Positions 15,576-26,131 of a DNA stretch of 64,000 bases are shown here, piece after piece. The translations under genes and the position numbers were made by a program. Source of the stretch: an uncultured Muribaculaceae bacterium. GTDB lineage: Bacteria > Bacteroidota > Bacteroidia > Bacteroidales > Muribaculaceae. Position 1 is the first letter of the stretch. Each line of letters starts with the position of its first letter. Below the pieces are notes generated by a model. That model was not told the DNA's origin and did not search any database. It was given only the letters and a program-made list of their open reading frames with translations. The stretch is taken from contig CAJTZS010000021.1 of assembly GCA_910584055.1 (NCBI GenBank), forward strand, positions 1 through 64,000. Direction: 5' to 3'.

Positions 15576-18500
15576 ATGAACAAAAAATTTGTGAGTTTGA
15601 TGGTTTGCTCACTCTTGCTCGGAGGCACCGCTACATCGCTGGTGAGCTGCTCCGATCATGATGACGACATCACTAACCTTAACAACACGACAGCTGACCT
15701 TGGCAAACAGCTCGGCACTCTCCAGGAGGCATTGAAGGCCAACGAAGACGCTGCCAAGCAAGCTGCATCAGCTGCCAGCAAGGCATTGGCTGACGCACAG
15801 GCTGCCGCACAAAAAGGCGATGCTGCCGAGGCCGCTGCCAAGCAGGCAGCCGCTCAGGCTGAATTGGCCAAGCAAGCTGCCGCCACTGCCAAGGCAGAAG
15901 CGATTTCTGAGGTGATTGCCCAGCTAAAGCCGCTGATCGACGGCAAGGCTGATGCTGCCGAGGTTGCCAAACTTGCCGGACGTATCGACGGTATCGAGCA
16001 GGGTCTCAAAAACATAGACCTTACAGATATCAACAAACAGCTCGGAGGCCAGGCCGACCAGCTTGAAGGTCAGGCCAAAGCTATTCAGACCCTCGAGACT
16101 CAGGTGAAGGCTCTTAACAAGTATCTTGAACTGCTTGAAGGTTTAAACGGCAGACTCAGTGGAATCGACGATGAAATCAATTCGATTAAGTCTACGGTGA
16201 AAGCACTCCAGGATCTTCAAAAAGACGTAACCGCCAATGGCAAAGCAATAGGCGAAATCCAGGCCGAGCTTAAGAAATTTGCAGCACAGATCACTACCGA
16301 GGTTGGCAATGGTGTCAATACAATCGCCGGTGTTCTGATGCAGCGTCTTACAGCCGTAACCTTGATGCCGGATGTATACATGGACGGTATACCTACCATA
16401 GATTTCGTTTCTGCAAAATATACAAAGCAGGTTCAGAAAGGTAATGACTGGGTTGATGCCACTTCCGGTAAGACTACATATATCATTTCCAACAATACCG
16501 CGGAAGCGCATTATCGTCTGAATCCGGGAACGATTCAGAAAGGGGATATAAAGGATCCGGCTTACGTTTCGCGTGTTGCGACCACTCGTGCCGGTGAGGT
16601 CCTTAATGACATAGTGGGCGTATCTGATTGGAAAGTTGAGAATGACGGAACTTTGACCGTTTATCTTAGCAAAGGCAATACCGAATCCCTGAACCGTCCG
16701 AACAATGAGATATACACTGTTTCTCTGAAAGTGCCCATTGCGGATAAACATCTGTTCGCCGAACAGGGAGAAACCTCTGCTGCTGTTTATTCTGAATTCA
16801 CCCGTTTGAATGAGACATATTTCCAGCCTGAACTCATGTTTGTTCCCGGAGAGTCGGATCTTGAAGCTGGTGACTCACATTATCACGGAATGTATACACG
16901 ACAGGAGCTTTACAATTCAGCTGCCGGCGCTATGGTTGCCAAAACATTGGTTTATAACGAGAAATATGATCTCTACAAATTGGTAGAGGGATGTGGCGTT
17001 TTCTCGGCAACTAACCATAAGCCCTTGACTGTAGCTGAATTGGATAAATATGGTTTGGAAATCGTGTTTGATGTTGCCAAACCTGAATATATGCCTACTT
17101 CAGACAAGACAAATCAGCAGGCATTTGTTAAGTTGTCTGGTGACAATAACAGCGTTCTGACACCTCAGACTTCCACCGGGGTAACAGGAAACAAGGTGAT
17201 TATAGGCAAGCAGCCTATATTAAGCGCAACGCTCCGTGACAAAGTCAATGACAATGTTGTGGCTGTCCGTTATTTCAAGGTTATGTTTGTAGCAGTAGAC
17301 ATGCAGGATAAAGTGATCAATTGGCCCAATATCACTGCTACGGGTACTCCTTGCGAAGGCGCAACCAAATACTTCGATTGGAAGGAATTTGAGCAAGTTC
17401 TCATGCAACTCGATGGCGGCAACGGCATGAGCAAGGAAGATTTCACTGAAATATACGGTAAGAAAACTCCTATAGTTACTTATCAGAACGCTAACAGCGG
17501 TGAATTGACTCCTGATATCATCAATGCCAACAAGGATGCCTCTCTTCCTGTCATGACTTGGACTCTTGATCCGGCGGCTCTTGGTCATCTAACTGTGGGC
17601 AAGAATGAAAAGACTGTATCCGCAACTGTTAAATTCCTGCCGAAGGATGAGCTTCACCCCGTCGTTGTTATCAATCTCACAATGAAAGTGACAACGAATG
17701 TAAGTGCTGCTTCACTCGGAAAGACCAACGATCTCAAATGGCAGAACGGCACAATGAAGGTTTATCCGGTACCGATGGCTATTCCTTATAATAACACCAA
17801 GGCTACTTACAAGACCAACATCCTTGAGGGCCGTGAGAAACCTTATACATCAGGTCTCCTTTCTTGCGCTCAGTATGACATCAATTACAAGAACAACGTG
17901 ACACCTGCAGGATGTCAGGCTCTTGAGCTGCCAAACGGCGTTAGTCACTGGACATTCAGCACAGCTAACCAGGCAAATCTGAATGCTATTTACTTCAAGC
18001 TTATCAAGGGTAATGCAGCTGCAGAAAAACTCGCTTCCAATGGTGGTGAGGTTACAATAGACTGGAGCAGCAACATTAACGGTATCTCAACCAACAGCTA
18101 TGTATTCGGTTCGATGAAGCTTCATGTTGTCAAGATCCTTACTCTCACTACGACACTTGGCGAGGCATTTGTTGACAATTCCCATGCTCAGACAATCAAT
18201 ATTACCAAGAATATGAAATTGCATGATGCCTATGGAAATCTTGTCGCAGAGACGACACCGAAATCGCCTGCTGAGAATGAGAAGTACGCAGCTGATTACT
18301 ATAAGTACTATGGTATCCAGAAACCAGTCTACGGGCAGAATATTACAATCTGTAACAATGCCGATGGCAGTGGAAAGAATTGGACTCTTGCAGAGCTGAA
18401 CATGACCGCCAACCTGGACGGTACTAACGGCAACCTCACATTCAAGAACAATGGCGCTCCGCTTCAGTCGAACGCATATGTGATTGTACCTGTATCCATC

Positions 18501-18584
18501 AAACACGAATGGGGCACACTGACAGGTCACATTGCAATTCCGTTGAACAAGAGCAACGCTCCCCTCAACAAAAGAGGCAGATAA
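15576..18584 (+). CDS. Large coiled-coil surface lipoprotein
   Basis: 1002 residues. A signal peptide with lipobox LVSC (lipidated Cys25) is followed by SDHDDD, an acidic stretch of the kind that directs lipoproteins to the surface in Bacteroidetes. Residues about 30-250 form a long coiled coil: first an Ala/Lys/Gln/Glu-rich part (repeats like AAKQAAxxA), then heptads such as LEGLNGRLSGIDDEINSIKS. The rest (about 260-1000) is a beta-rich ectodomain without a family I can name. The architecture suggests a stalk with a head anchored in the outer membrane. It stands alone with its own promoter and a strong terminator. The function is unknown; adhesion or an S-layer-like role is speculation. Confidence 0.85.
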   Translation: MNKKFVSLMVCSLLLGGTATSLVSCSDHDDDITNLNNTTADLGKQLGTLQEALKANEDAAKQAASAASKALADAQAAAQKGDAAEAAAKQAAAQAELAKQAAATAKAEAISEVIAQLKPLIDGKADAAEVAKLAGRIDGIEQGLKNIDLTDINKQLGGQADQLEGQAKAIQTLETQVKALNKYLELLEGLNGRLSGIDDEINSIKSTVKALQDLQKDVTANGKAIGEIQAELKKFAAQITTEVGNGVNTIAGVLMQRLTAVTLMPDVYMDGIPTIDFVSAKYTKQVQKGNDWVDATSGKTTYIISNNTAEAHYRLNPGTIQKGDIKDPAYVSRVATTRAGEVLNDIVGVSDWKVENDGTLTVYLSKGNTESLNRPNNEIYTVSLKVPIADKHLFAEQGETSAAVYSEFTRLNETYFQPELMFVPGESDLEAGDSHYHGMYTRQELYNSAAGAMVAKTLVYNEKYDLYKLVEGCGVFSATNHKPLTVAELDKYGLEIVFDVAKPEYMPTSDKTNQQAFVKLSGDNNSVLTPQTSTGVTGNKVIIGKQPILSATLRDKVNDNVVAVRYFKVMFVAVDMQDKVINWPNITATGTPCEGATKYFDWKEFEQVLMQLDGGNGMSKEDFTEIYGKKTPIVTYQNANSGELTPDIINANKDASLPVMTWTLDPAALGHLTVGKNEKTVSATVKFLPKDELHPVVVINLTMKVTTNVSAASLGKTNDLKWQNGTMKVYPVPMAIPYNNTKATYKTNILEGREKPYTSGLLSCAQYDINYKNNVTPAGCQALELPNGVSHWTFSTANQANLNAIYFKLIKGNAAAEKLASNGGEVTIDWSSNINGISTNSYVFGSMKLHVVKILTLTTTLGEAFVDNSHAQTINITKNMKLHDAYGNLVAETTPKSPAENEKYAADYYKYYGIQKPVYGQNITICNNADGSGKNWTLAELNMTANLDGTNGNLTFKNNGAPLQSNAYVIVPVSIKHEWGTLTGHIAIPLNKSNAPLNKRGR

Positions 18585-18678
18585 TCTACAGGAATAATAC
18601 ACTTGATTGAATCTTAGGTTAGTAAAAAAATACCAATAAGCCAAGAAACACTACTCTAAGAAACAATTATCTCCGAAA

Positions 18679-18716
18679 CGGCCGCGCACCACACAGCGCG
18701 GCCGCTTCTTTTTATT
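18679..18716 (+). terminator. Strong terminator after lipoprotein gene
   Basis: CGGCCGCGC (18679-18687) pairs perfectly with GCGCGGCCG (18696-18704) around an 8-base loop, followed by CTTCTTTTTATTTT. Confidence 0.92.
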
Positions 18717-18727
18717 TTAAGGTAGGC

Positions 18728-18808
18728 AAATGAAATAGGCTTCAGGTTTCAAAAACCTAAAGCCTATTTTGTAAATCTAAAGCCTAAAGCCTAAAGCCTA
18801 ACGCCTAC
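18728..18808 (-). repeat. TTAGGC-type array downstream of cysS
   Basis: AAATAGGCTTCAGGTTT pairs with AACCTAAAGCCTATTT, then several direct units of CCTAAAG/CCTAACG run up to the cysS stop. It is a member of the TTAGGC array family (others at 31288, 41006, 43706). It lacks the conserved GCTTCGCCGGATGG centre seen in the others. The first hairpin may serve as a terminator for cysS. Confidence 0.75.
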
Positions 18809-20277
18809 TTAAGGCTCCATTCCACGCCCTGCTTGGTGTCTTTGACGTTGAAGCCGAGAGCGGAGAGTTTGTCGCGGATGAGGTCGGAAGTGGCCCAGTC
18901 TTTTTGCTCCTTGGCATTTTTACGGATATCCATGAGGAGGTCCACAGCCCCCTCGAACGGCTTGATGTCAGCACCGGTTTCGTCAGTGCCGGTCTTTATG
19001 CCGAGAAGGTCCACGAGCATGGTGTCGAAGAGGTGACGAAGCTTCGAGAGGTCCTCGGCATTCAATTTTGCATTGCCGTCGGCTGCCGAGTTGATGATCT
19101 TGCCTGCATCGAAAAGTGTTGCTATCACGATCGGTGTATTCAGGTCATCGTCCATGGCTTCATATGCCTGGGTCATGAAATCGGGCACTTCAACCGTCGA
19201 TTTTTCTGCTGGAAGGAGATTCTGCAAGCGGCGGTAGATGTCGAGCATCTTCTGGAGCGCTTTTTCTGCTGCCTGCAGGGCCTCGTTGGAGAAATCAACC
19301 GTGCTCCTGTATTGAGCCTGGAGGATGAAGAAGCGGATCACCATCGGGGAATATGCCTGTGAGAGCAACGGGTGAGTGCCATCGAAAAATTGCTCAAGGG
19401 TGATGAAGTTGTTGTATGATTTCCCCATCTTCTTCCCTTCGATAGTGATCATGTTGTTGTGAATCCAGTAATTCACGGCTTCATGCCCCTGTGCTGCCAC
19501 ACTCTGAGCAATCTCGCATTCATGATGAGGGAACATCAGGTCGAGGCCTCCACCATGGATGTCGAATTTCTCACCGAGATATTTCTCTCCCATCGTGGAG
19601 CATTCGAGATGCCATCCCGGAAAACCTTCGCTCCAGGGAGACGGCCAGTGCATGATATGCTCCGGTGATGCTTTTTTCCAAAGTGCGAAATCCAGAGGAT
19701 TGTGTTTCTCGTCCTGTCCGTCGAGCGAGCGGGTGGTGTTGATGAGGTCTTCAATATTTCGGCCCGACAGGATGCCATATTTGTGGTCGTGGTTATATTT
19801 TTCCACATCGAAATAAACCGATCCCTGACTCTCATATGCATATCCGGCGTCAAGAATTTTCTTGACATACTCGATCTGCTCGATAATATGACCCGAAGCG
19901 TGCGGTTCTATGCTTGGGGGAAGCACATTGAGGGCCTCCATGTCGTGATGGTAACGGTTCAGGTACATCTGCACCACTTCCATCGGTTCGAGCTGTTCAA
20001 GCCTGGCTTTTTTCGCTATCTTGTCTTCCCCCGAATCCGCATCATGCTCAAGATGACCGACATCGGTTATGTTGCGCACATAGCGCACTTTATATCCTAA
20101 ATGACGGAGATAGCGGAAGAGGATATCGAAAGTGATGGCCGGACGGGCATGACCGAGGTGAGCGTCGCCATAGACTGTTGGCCCGCATACATACATCCCT
20201 ACATGACCCTCATGCAGGGGCTTGAAGAGCTGTTTCGTGCGCTTCAACGAGTTGTAGAGAAATAGATTGTGTTCCAC
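18805..20277 (-). CDS. cysS: Cysteinyl-tRNA synthetase
   Basis: 490 residues. A class I synthetase that charges tRNA-Cys. Visible motifs are the HIGH equivalent HLGH in [15 protein letters not shown] near residue 43, a zinc-site cysteine and histidine region (GWHLECSTM and HHECEIAQS near residues 230-265), and the KMSKS equivalent [10 protein letters not shown] near residue 295. The C-terminal DALR-like helical domain and a [13 protein letters not shown] tail complete the protein. It is the last gene of a - strand run and ends inside a repeat array. Confidence 0.96.
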   Translation of the reverse strand: MEHNLFLYNSLKRTKQLFKPLHEGHVGMYVCGPTVYGDAHLGHARPAITFDILFRYLRHLGYKVRYVRNITDVGHLEHDADSGEDKIAKKARLEQLEPMEVVQMYLNRYHHDMEALNVLPPSIEPHASGHIIEQIEYVKKILDAGYAYESQGSVYFDVEKYNHDHKYGILSGRNIEDLINTTRSLDGQDEKHNPLDFALWKKASPEHIMHWPSPWSEGFPGWHLECSTMGEKYLGEKFDIHGGGLDLMFPHHECEIAQSVAAQGHEAVNYWIHNNMITIEGKKMGKSYNNFITLEQFFDGTHPLLSQAYSPMVIRFFILQAQYRSTVDFSNEALQAAEKALQKMLDIYRRLQNLLPAEKSTVEVPDFMTQAYEAMDDDLNTPIVIATLFDAGKIINSAADGNAKLNAEDLSKLRHLFDTMLVDLLGIKTGTDETGADIKPFEGAVDLLMDIRKNAKEQKDWATSDLIRDKLSALGFNVKDTKQGVEWSLK

Positions 20278-20283
20278 CTTTCT

Positions 20284-20358
20284 AATAATGTTTAATGTTA
20301 AATGTTAAATGTGTAATGTGTCGCAAATTAAACATTGAACATTACACATTCAACATTA
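20284..20358 (-). repeat. TTAAACATT-type array, both orientations
   Basis: AATGTTTAATG/AATGTTAAATG units followed by inverted AAACATTGAACATTACACATT units flanking GTCGCAAA. The array fills the gap between DUF3467 and the cysS start. Confidence 0.8.
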
Positions 20359-20362
20359 TTTA

Positions 20363-20647
20363 TCAGTTATTGGCGATTCCCGGTTTTACGTTGCGGGGCA
20401 TTATTTCGCCAAACTGGGCTTCGTATTTCTTGATGTTGTCAGTGAGGGCGAAGAGAAGCTGCTTGGCGTTCTCGGGAGTCATCATTACGCGGCTTACAAC
20501 GGGAGCCTGGGGCATTCCCGGGGCAGCGAAGATGAAGTCAATCAGGAACTCGTTGGGACCGTGACCGATCATTGCGAGGTTGGTGTATTTTCCGTCGGCT
20601 ACTTCAGGACGGAGCTGAATCTGTAGTTGATTTTCTTTATTTTCCAT
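20363..20647 (-). CDS. DUF3467 family protein
   Basis: 94 residues from ATG 20647 (MENKENQLQIQL); a longer in-frame start at 20683 would abut lolD but gives an atypical N terminus. It fits DUF3467: LRPEVADGKYTNLAMIGHGPNEFLIDF...SRVMMTPENAKQLLFAL. It is a small cytosolic protein of unknown function, widespread in Bacteroidetes and other phyla. It lies between lolD and cysS in the same direction. Confidence 0.88.
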   Translation of the reverse strand: MENKENQLQIQLRPEVADGKYTNLAMIGHGPNEFLIDFIFAAPGMPQAPVVSRVMMTPENAKQLLFALTDNIKKYEAQFGEIMPRNVKPGIANN

Positions 20648-20683
20648 TTTAATTTTTTTCTTAGTTGATAACAAAATTAGCAA

Positions 20684-21376
20684 TTATTTTTCAAAGGAAG
20701 AAATCGCGCAAGTGATTTCTTCTTCGGAGATGATGCGTCCGTCTGCCATGGTTATCACCCGGTCGGCGATGGTGGTCATGGTCGGATCGTGGGTTACGAT
20801 AACGAATGTCTGTCCGAGACGTTCGCGCAGCGATGCGATCACACTGCGTATCTCATCTCGGTTGCGGGAGTCAAGGCTTCCTGTAGGCTCATCTGCGAAG
20901 ATTACTTTCGGGTCGTTGATAAGTGCCCTGGCTATTGCCGCTCTCTGTCTCTCTCCCCCCGACATTTCCGCCGGCTTATGATGCTTGCGTTCCGAAAGGC
21001 CAAGCATGTCGAGCAGTCCCGACGCTTTCTGCATCGCCTTTTTCTTAGACAAGCCGCCGATCATTGCCGGGAGTGCCACATTCTCACAGGCTGTAAATTC
21101 AGGCAGGAGCTGATGAAACTGGAAGATGAATCCGATGTTTCTGTTGCGGAACTCCGAAAGTTTCTTATCGTTGAAGGCAGAAATTTCCTCACCATCATAA
21201 ATCACTTTTCCGGAATCGGGATGGTCAAGGGAGCCGGCAATCTGCAGCAGCGTCGTTTTTCCCGCGCCGCTCGGTCCGACGATGGTGATTATTTCATTGC
21301 TGCCGATAGCAAGCGATATGTCGCTAAGGACAGTAAGCGAGCCATATGATTTGGTAATGTTTACGAGTTGAATCAC
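20684..21376 (-). CDS. lolD: LolD-type ABC transporter ATPase
   Basis: 230 residues. Walker A GPSGAGKT at 34-41, Q-loop in [12 protein letters not shown], signature MSGGERQR, Walker [13 protein letters not shown], and the switch His in VTHDP. The sequence type ([13 protein letters not shown]; MacB/LolD class) is the ATPase of lipoprotein-release or related exporters. No LolC/E-type permease gene is adjacent here; the FtsX-like permease at 42493 is a different system. The neighbours DUF3467 (downstream) and tcdA (upstream) are separated by short gaps or repeats. Confidence 0.88.
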   Translation of the reverse strand: MIQLVNITKSYGSLTVLSDISLAIGSNEIITIVGPSGAGKTTLLQIAGSLDHPDSGKVIYDGEEISAFNDKKLSEFRNRNIGFIFQFHQLLPEFTACENVALPAMIGGLSKKKAMQKASGLLDMLGLSERKHHKPAEMSGGERQRAAIARALINDPKVIFADEPTGSLDSRNRDEIRSVIASLRERLGQTFVIVTHDPTMTTIADRVITMADGRIISEEEITCAISSFEK

Positions 21377-21380
21377 CGTT

Positions 21381-21478
21381 TTAATAATGTTTAATGTTTA
21401 ATGAGTAATGTCTAATGTTTAGGTTTGGTATTGCTCTCAAGCATTACACATTTAACATTACACATTACACATTAATTT
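21381..21478 (-). repeat. TTAAACATT-type array between tcdA and lolD
   Basis: Left arm TAATGTTTAATGTTTAATG..., right arm ATTACACATTTAACATTACAC, separated by a GTTTGGTATTGCTCTCAAGC centre. The arms could fold on each other. It occupies the whole gap between the two genes. Confidence 0.8.
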
Positions 21479-22192
21479 AAGTATTACGTGGTTGGCAAGG
21501 TAGATGCCGAAGATGGAGGGGATAGACATGAGTGTGCCGTAAGAGCTTCGTTTGTTTTGCTCTTCAAGCTCGATGACGGCCCTGCGGCAGGGAGCTTCCG
21601 TACTTGCCACCACCCGCAGCGGTTTGCGTACACCTGCTTTCTTAAGGCACTGTCGCACTGCGCGTGCCAGGCCGTCTTCCTTTGTCTCCGATATGTCGAA
21701 ATATCCGATTTTTGTCGGATCCATCCTTCCTCCCGCCCCCATCGAGGAAATCACAGGGATGCGGTTTTCAAGACAGTGCATGATGACGGCTATCTTTGGC
21801 GCGACGGTATCGATCGCATCTATCACGAAATCGGCATCTGTGCCGATAAGTTCAGCGGCGTTGCCGGGAGAGACTAACTCCTTGACCGCCGTTACCGACA
21901 CGTCCGGATTTATGTCGAGACATCGCTGTGCGAAAAGAGATACTTTGGATTCACCGACAGTGGAGTGCAGAGCAATCAACTGCCTGTTGATGTTGCTTTC
22001 CGCCACATTGTCGGCATCTATTATAACAAGATGCCCTATCCCGCTGCGGACAAGGGTCTCTACGGCGTATCCACCCACGCCGCCGACACCGACTACAACG
22101 ACTTTTGCCCTGGCAAGCCTCGCTGCGGACTCATCGCCGAGCAACCTTCGCGTGCGGGAGTCCCACGCGTCTTTTGTAATCACATCAGGCAT
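21458..22192 (-). CDS. tcdA: tRNA threonylcarbamoyladenosine dehydratase
   Basis: About 244 residues from ATG 22192 (MPDVITKDAWDSRTRRLLG), chosen because it fits the family start; the frame extends to 22231. This is a ThiF/E1-like enzyme: VVVVGVGGVGGYAVETLVRSG binds ATP, IIDADNVAESNINRQ is the adenylation motif, and DFVIDAIDTVAPK follows. TcdA cyclises t6A37 of ANN-reading tRNAs into ct6A. The start overlaps the HMA gene's stop by 8 bases. It acts on the same modified base as MtaB (41087-42400), which adds a methylthio group instead. Confidence 0.9.
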   Translation of the reverse strand: MPDVITKDAWDSRTRRLLGDESAARLARAKVVVVGVGGVGGYAVETLVRSGIGHLVIIDADNVAESNINRQLIALHSTVGESKVSLFAQRCLDINPDVSVTAVKELVSPGNAAELIGTDADFVIDAIDTVAPKIAVIMHCLENRIPVISSMGAGGRMDPTKIGYFDISETKEDGLARAVRQCLKKAGVRKPLRVVASTEAPCRRAVIELEEQNKRSSYGTLMSIPSIFGIYLANHVILKLMCNV

Positions 22193-22406
22193 TTGCGGGT
22201 AGCCAGCTTCCTTTAAATCCGGTTTCCTCAATTGTCTTCACTATCTCGGCGGCCTTTCCGGCATCATCCGGTATGCCATGACATTCAAGAACTTTATCGA
22301 CGGTATCAAGGTCCATCGACCATTCCATGTTTGGGAAACGCTGTTCTACAGCTCCCATTATTGCGGCTTTGCATCCGCCGCATTTCGCATTTGTTTTAAA
22401 TTTCAC
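22185..22406 (-). CDS. HMA-domain metal-binding protein
   Basis: 73 residues. A heavy-metal-associated ferredoxin-like fold is suggested by KCGGCKAAIMGAV, with Cys9 and Cys12 as the CxxC metal site, and a closing EIVKTIEETGFKGSW helix-strand. It is probably a cytosolic copper chaperone for the adjacent CopA, 62 bases upstream. The tcdA start overlaps its 3' end, giving a tightly packed run. Confidence 0.85.
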   Translation of the reverse strand: MKFKTNAKCGGCKAAIMGAVEQRFPNMEWSMDLDTVDKVLECHGIPDDAGKAAEIVKTIEETGFKGSWLPANA

Positions 22407-22467
22407 CTTTGTATAATTTTTGTGTCTAATGGGGTTAAATAGGGCAGAATAGGGTTAAATGGGAAGC

Positions 22468-24696
22468 CTAAAACTGCCTTTTCGAGAGTCTGAGCGAGTT
22501 CGCGACTACGCAGAGGGAGGAGAGGGCCATTGCAGCGGAAGCGAACATCGGGGAGAGAAGAAAACCGGCCTTGTAGAGCACGCCTGCCGCAAGCGGGATT
22601 CCTATCACATTATAGATAAACGCCCAAAAGAGGTTCTCGCGTATAATGCGTAGTGTGGCTTTAGATAATTTTATAGCCCGGGGAAGTGCTGAAAGTTTGC
22701 CGCCAACGATGGTGACCTTTGCAACATCGATGGCAATGTCAGATCCTCCACCCATGGCGATGGAAACATCGGAAGCGGCGAGGGCTTGAGAGTCATTTAT
22801 TCCGTCTCCGGCCATCGCCACGGTGTGTCCTTCGCGTTGCAGTTCCCGCACCCTGTCCTGCTTCATCTGGGGTAGTGTTTCCGCCGTTACGGAACGTATG
22901 CCGGCGATGTCGGCAATATGTTGGGCGGTCGCTTCGCGGTCGCCGGTGAGCAATTCAACGTTGATTCCAAGATGGTTGAGTTCCCGGATGGTAGCCGGGG
23001 CATCCGGCCGTAGCTCGTCACGCACTGCGAACGCAACCGCCGGCACTCCATCGGCGGTTGCTGCCACTACCCCCGCACCCTGCTGAAGCCATGAATCAAT
23101 CACGGACAGAAACTGAGGGTCGCCGCTGCTGTCGGCGAGAGACGAAGAACCGATGTTGTATCTTGTGCCTTCCGTGATGCAGTGAATCCCAAGCCCGGCT
23201 ATATACTCATATTCAGATGGTTTGACCGGATTCGTACAGAGTTCTCCGATACCTTGGGATATTGCGGCGGCAAGGGGATGAATGCTTTCTTTTTCCGCGC
23301 CATATATTGCGGAGAGGATGGATGCCTTTCTCGATTCCTCAATTGCCGAAGACCACCGGAAATCTGTCAATCGTGGTGTGCCGAGGGTTAGGGTGCCTGT
23401 CTTGTCGATCAGGAGTGTGTCGGTTTTAGCGAGTGTCTCCAAAGCGGATGCATCTTTTATCAGTATGCCTGCACGCGCTCCGCGCCCGATGCCCACCATC
23501 ACAGCCATGGGCGTTGCGAGTCCTAATGCGCAGGGACATGCTATTACGAGCACGGACACCGCGCATACGAATGCTACAGGGAGATAGCCGCGACCCATAG
23601 CCATCCATACGCAGAAAGTTATAAGCGATATCACCATAACCGTCGGTACGAATATTGCCGCCACGCGGTCCACGAGTTTCTGCACCGGCGCTTTCGAGCC
23701 TTGCGCTTCCCTCACGGCGCGTATTATCCTTGAGAGCTCAGTATCTGCACCTACATTTGCAGCCTTGACCCGGATGCTTCCCGCGTTGAGGATTGTGCCC
23801 GCGCTCACCTTGTCACCCGATGTCTTCTCAACGCCGATGGATTCCCCGGTGAGCATTGACTCATCGACAGAGGCATTCCCTGATACGATTGTGCCGTCAA
23901 CAGGAATTTTGTCGCCTTGTCTCACGATCAGTGTTTCTCCCACTTTTATCTCAGATACGGGCACGCGGCGTGTACTTCCATCAGGGAGTTCCATCACAGC
24001 TTCGTCAGGTTGCAGGTCCATCAATGCCCTTATAGCCATTCCTGTGGAGTGTCTGCTACGCATCTCCATCATTTTCCCGGTCAACACAAACGCAATGATC
24101 ATGGCTGCCCCTTCATAATATACATCCGCGCTTATGGAGCGCGAAGTCAGCACTTCCGGCGCGATTGTGTTGAACACGCTGAAAAGGAAACTGACTATTG
24201 TCGATATGGCGACAAGGCTGTCCATAGTAGGCGCTTTCGCTATAAGGGCCTTTATGCCGCGTCTGTAGAACCCTTCTCCGCAATAAGCCATCAGAGCCAG
24301 TGTCATAGCCATGAATAACCAGTTGTCGGCGGGGAAATGGATATGCAGCATGCACAGGATGCACAGGGGAATGGTGATAAGCCATGCCACTGTCACTTTA
24401 ACCTTCATTGTTCGGTATGCGCGCTCTTCCTGGCGCTCCTTCTCTTCTAAGGCCTTGGCTTCCGAATCGCTTACAATCATTTCGTATCCGGCATCTTTCA
24501 CGGCGTCCGCTATCTTGGCGGGGGAGGTGAGAACCGGATTCCAGGCGACTGTTGCGGAGTTCGTTGCAAAATTCACGTCAACGTCTGTTACACCGGCGCA
24601 ATCAGAGATGGTCTTTTTCACTGTGCCGGCACATACGGCACACATCATCCCCGTGACCGGAAATACTTCTTGTCTTATTTCATTCTTATTCGCCAT
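22468..24696 (-). CDS. copA: Copper-translocating P-type ATPase
   Basis: 742 residues. One N-terminal HMA domain has [10 protein letters not shown] (Cys19 and Cys22). Membrane helices flank an actuator domain with TGES; the ion site is CPC in [11 protein letters not shown]; the phosphorylated Asp is in DKTGT; the nucleotide domain has the HP motif SIHPLAAA and [11 protein letters not shown]. This is a P1B-1 type exporter, most likely for Cu(I), in the inner membrane. Its start overlaps the end of the rsmF-like gene by 22 bases. With the HMA protein it forms a small copper-homeostasis unit in an otherwise RNA-modification-rich run. Confidence 0.94.
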   Translation of the reverse strand: MANKNEIRQEVFPVTGMMCAVCAGTVKKTISDCAGVTDVDVNFATNSATVAWNPVLTSPAKIADAVKDAGYEMIVSDSEAKALEEKERQEERAYRTMKVKVTVAWLITIPLCILCMLHIHFPADNWLFMAMTLALMAYCGEGFYRRGIKALIAKAPTMDSLVAISTIVSFLFSVFNTIAPEVLTSRSISADVYYEGAAMIIAFVLTGKMMEMRSRHSTGMAIRALMDLQPDEAVMELPDGSTRRVPVSEIKVGETLIVRQGDKIPVDGTIVSGNASVDESMLTGESIGVEKTSGDKVSAGTILNAGSIRVKAANVGADTELSRIIRAVREAQGSKAPVQKLVDRVAAIFVPTVMVISLITFCVWMAMGRGYLPVAFVCAVSVLVIACPCALGLATPMAVMVGIGRGARAGILIKDASALETLAKTDTLLIDKTGTLTLGTPRLTDFRWSSAIEESRKASILSAIYGAEKESIHPLAAAISQGIGELCTNPVKPSEYEYIAGLGIHCITEGTRYNIGSSSLADSSGDPQFLSVIDSWLQQGAGVVAATADGVPAVAFAVRDELRPDAPATIRELNHLGINVELLTGDREATAQHIADIAGIRSVTAETLPQMKQDRVRELQREGHTVAMAGDGINDSQALAASDVSIAMGGGSDIAIDVAKVTIVGGKLSALPRAIKLSKATLRIIRENLFWAFIYNVIGIPLAAGVLYKAGFLLSPMFASAAMALSSLCVVANSLRLSKRQF

Positions 24697-25931
24697 TGCG
24701 CAGGATAAAGATTATTGGCCCTGTTCCCGAGATTTTTTACAATTCCCAAGGGGTAGCCTTTATAAATAACAACAACATGCCCTTTCGGGATTTCAGGATC
24801 CAGGTGAATCGCTTCATGACGCAGGTATGAAAGGGCGGTCTGCTCGTCTACCTCCGCTTCCGGAAGAGAGCCTTTCGGGTATCCGCAGGAAAGTACGGAT
24901 TCCGTGGTCGGAATCAGATCTTTACCTTTTGCCGCGGTCAGAGGAATGCCGTTGGCGATTATTTTTGTCTGATCGGAGACCAATTGAGCGAATGATTTTC
25001 CTCGGTTCCGGCGTGCAGATATATAATCACCCTCTTTGCGCAGTACGCAAAGGAACAGCCCTTCTCCGCGAGTGATATGCGGCATGAAGCGCAGGCATGG
25101 GTGAGGAGTGTCTATCCCTTTCCCTATCTGCCATTCTTCCGGGAAGTCCATATTCAATGGAACCATCCCGAATTCCTCAACAAGATAATTGACATTCTCT
25201 TCATTCTCAATGCGATTGAACGTGCAAGTGGAGTATATAAGAAAACCGCCAGGTTTCAATGCCGCGAAAGCATTGGCGAGAATTTCCCGTTGAAGGGAGG
25301 CGCATTGCTTCTGTAGTCCCTCTCCCCATTGACTGACGGCTATCTCTTCCTTGCGCATCATCCCTTCGCCGGAACATGGTGCATCCACTGCAACTATGTC
25401 GAAAAGTTCGCCGAGGGCGGCGAAGCGGTCCGTGGGAGAGTTTGTGACTATAATGTCGGGATACCCCCATTTCATCAGGTTCTCTCTCAGGACAGTGGCG
25501 CGCGTGCCGACAAATTCATTGGCGACAACTGTCGTGCCGTCGGGAAGTGCATTGATTATAGAGGTGGTTTTGCCTCCCGGTGCCGCACACAGATCGAGCA
25601 CTCTCAGCGGATCTCCGGTGTCGAGAGCCATAGGTGCGATTTGCGCGGTTACAGCCTCATATATCATCGAGGAAGCATCCTGTACATAAAACACCCCGGC
25701 GTGGAGCAATGGATTCAGCGTGAAAACAGGGCGTTCCGGAAGATAATATCCATTTTTACACCACTTCACTTGTTTCAATCCTTCGTAACCGCAGATATCA
25801 GGATCGTTGCTCTTTCTACGGTTGATTTTTATGGACACCGACGGGGGCTCATTCATTGCTGAAAGGAATGAGTCGGTGTCATCTCCAAGAAGAGATTGCA
25901 TCTGAATGATAAAATTCGGTGGTAACGTCAT
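24675..25931 (-). CDS. RsmF-like rRNA cytosine-C5 methyltransferase
   Basis: 418 residues. NOL1/NOP2/Sun family. The SAM site is [10 protein letters not shown], motif IV is [13 protein letters not shown] and motif VI is YSTCTFN; the two catalytic cysteines lie in the last two. The C-terminal RsmF-type RNA-binding region (from about 290) includes [16 protein letters not shown] and [13 protein letters not shown]. The likely substrate is a cytosine in 16S rRNA, but the exact position is not readable from sequence. It leads the - strand run; on the reverse strand a -7 box TAATTTTG lies at 25954-25961. Confidence 0.88.
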   Translation of the reverse strand: MTLPPNFIIQMQSLLGDDTDSFLSAMNEPPSVSIKINRRKSNDPDICGYEGLKQVKWCKNGYYLPERPVFTLNPLLHAGVFYVQDASSMIYEAVTAQIAPMALDTGDPLRVLDLCAAPGGKTTSIINALPDGTTVVANEFVGTRATVLRENLMKWGYPDIIVTNSPTDRFAALGELFDIVAVDAPCSGEGMMRKEEIAVSQWGEGLQKQCASLQREILANAFAALKPGGFLIYSTCTFNRIENEENVNYLVEEFGMVPLNMDFPEEWQIGKGIDTPHPCLRFMPHITRGEGLFLCVLRKEGDYISARRNRGKSFAQLVSDQTKIIANGIPLTAAKGKDLIPTTESVLSCGYPKGSLPEAEVDEQTALSYLRHEAIHLDPEIPKGHVVVIYKGYPLGIVKNLGNRANNLYPAQWRIRMK

Positions 25932-25953
25932 ATTTTCGTGTTGTTTCCGGTTG

Positions 25954-25961
25954 CAAAATTA
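25954..25961 (-). promoter_or_regulatory. -7 box upstream of rsmF-like gene
   Basis: TAATTTTG on the reverse strand, 22 bases before the ATG at 25931. The -33 element is weak. Confidence 0.5.
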
Positions 25962-26119
25962 TTATAAATCGCCTGCATGCAGTATGCAATTAACAAAATT
26001 AACAAAAAATGAGGTAAAAAGTAAGGATTCGACATCTAATTCGCTAAACACATGATTTAATCAGTGAGATAAATGGGAATTTATTTTCCTCTCGGTGTTA
26101 TAATCTCGCGAATTGTAAC

Positions 26120-26127
26120 TATCTTTG
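26120..26127 (+). promoter_or_regulatory. -7 box giving a near-leaderless rsmI-like mRNA
   Basis: TATCTTTG is a full TAnnTTTG match only 4 bases before ATG 26132, so transcription should start at about the A of the ATG. Confidence 0.6.
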
Positions 26128-26131
26128 TAAT

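Noticed and set aside
20684..21376. Assignment of the LolD-type ATPase as FtsE
   Set aside because: The sequence type is LolD/MacB, and ftsX is 21 kb away on the other strand, so pairing by location is unsupported.
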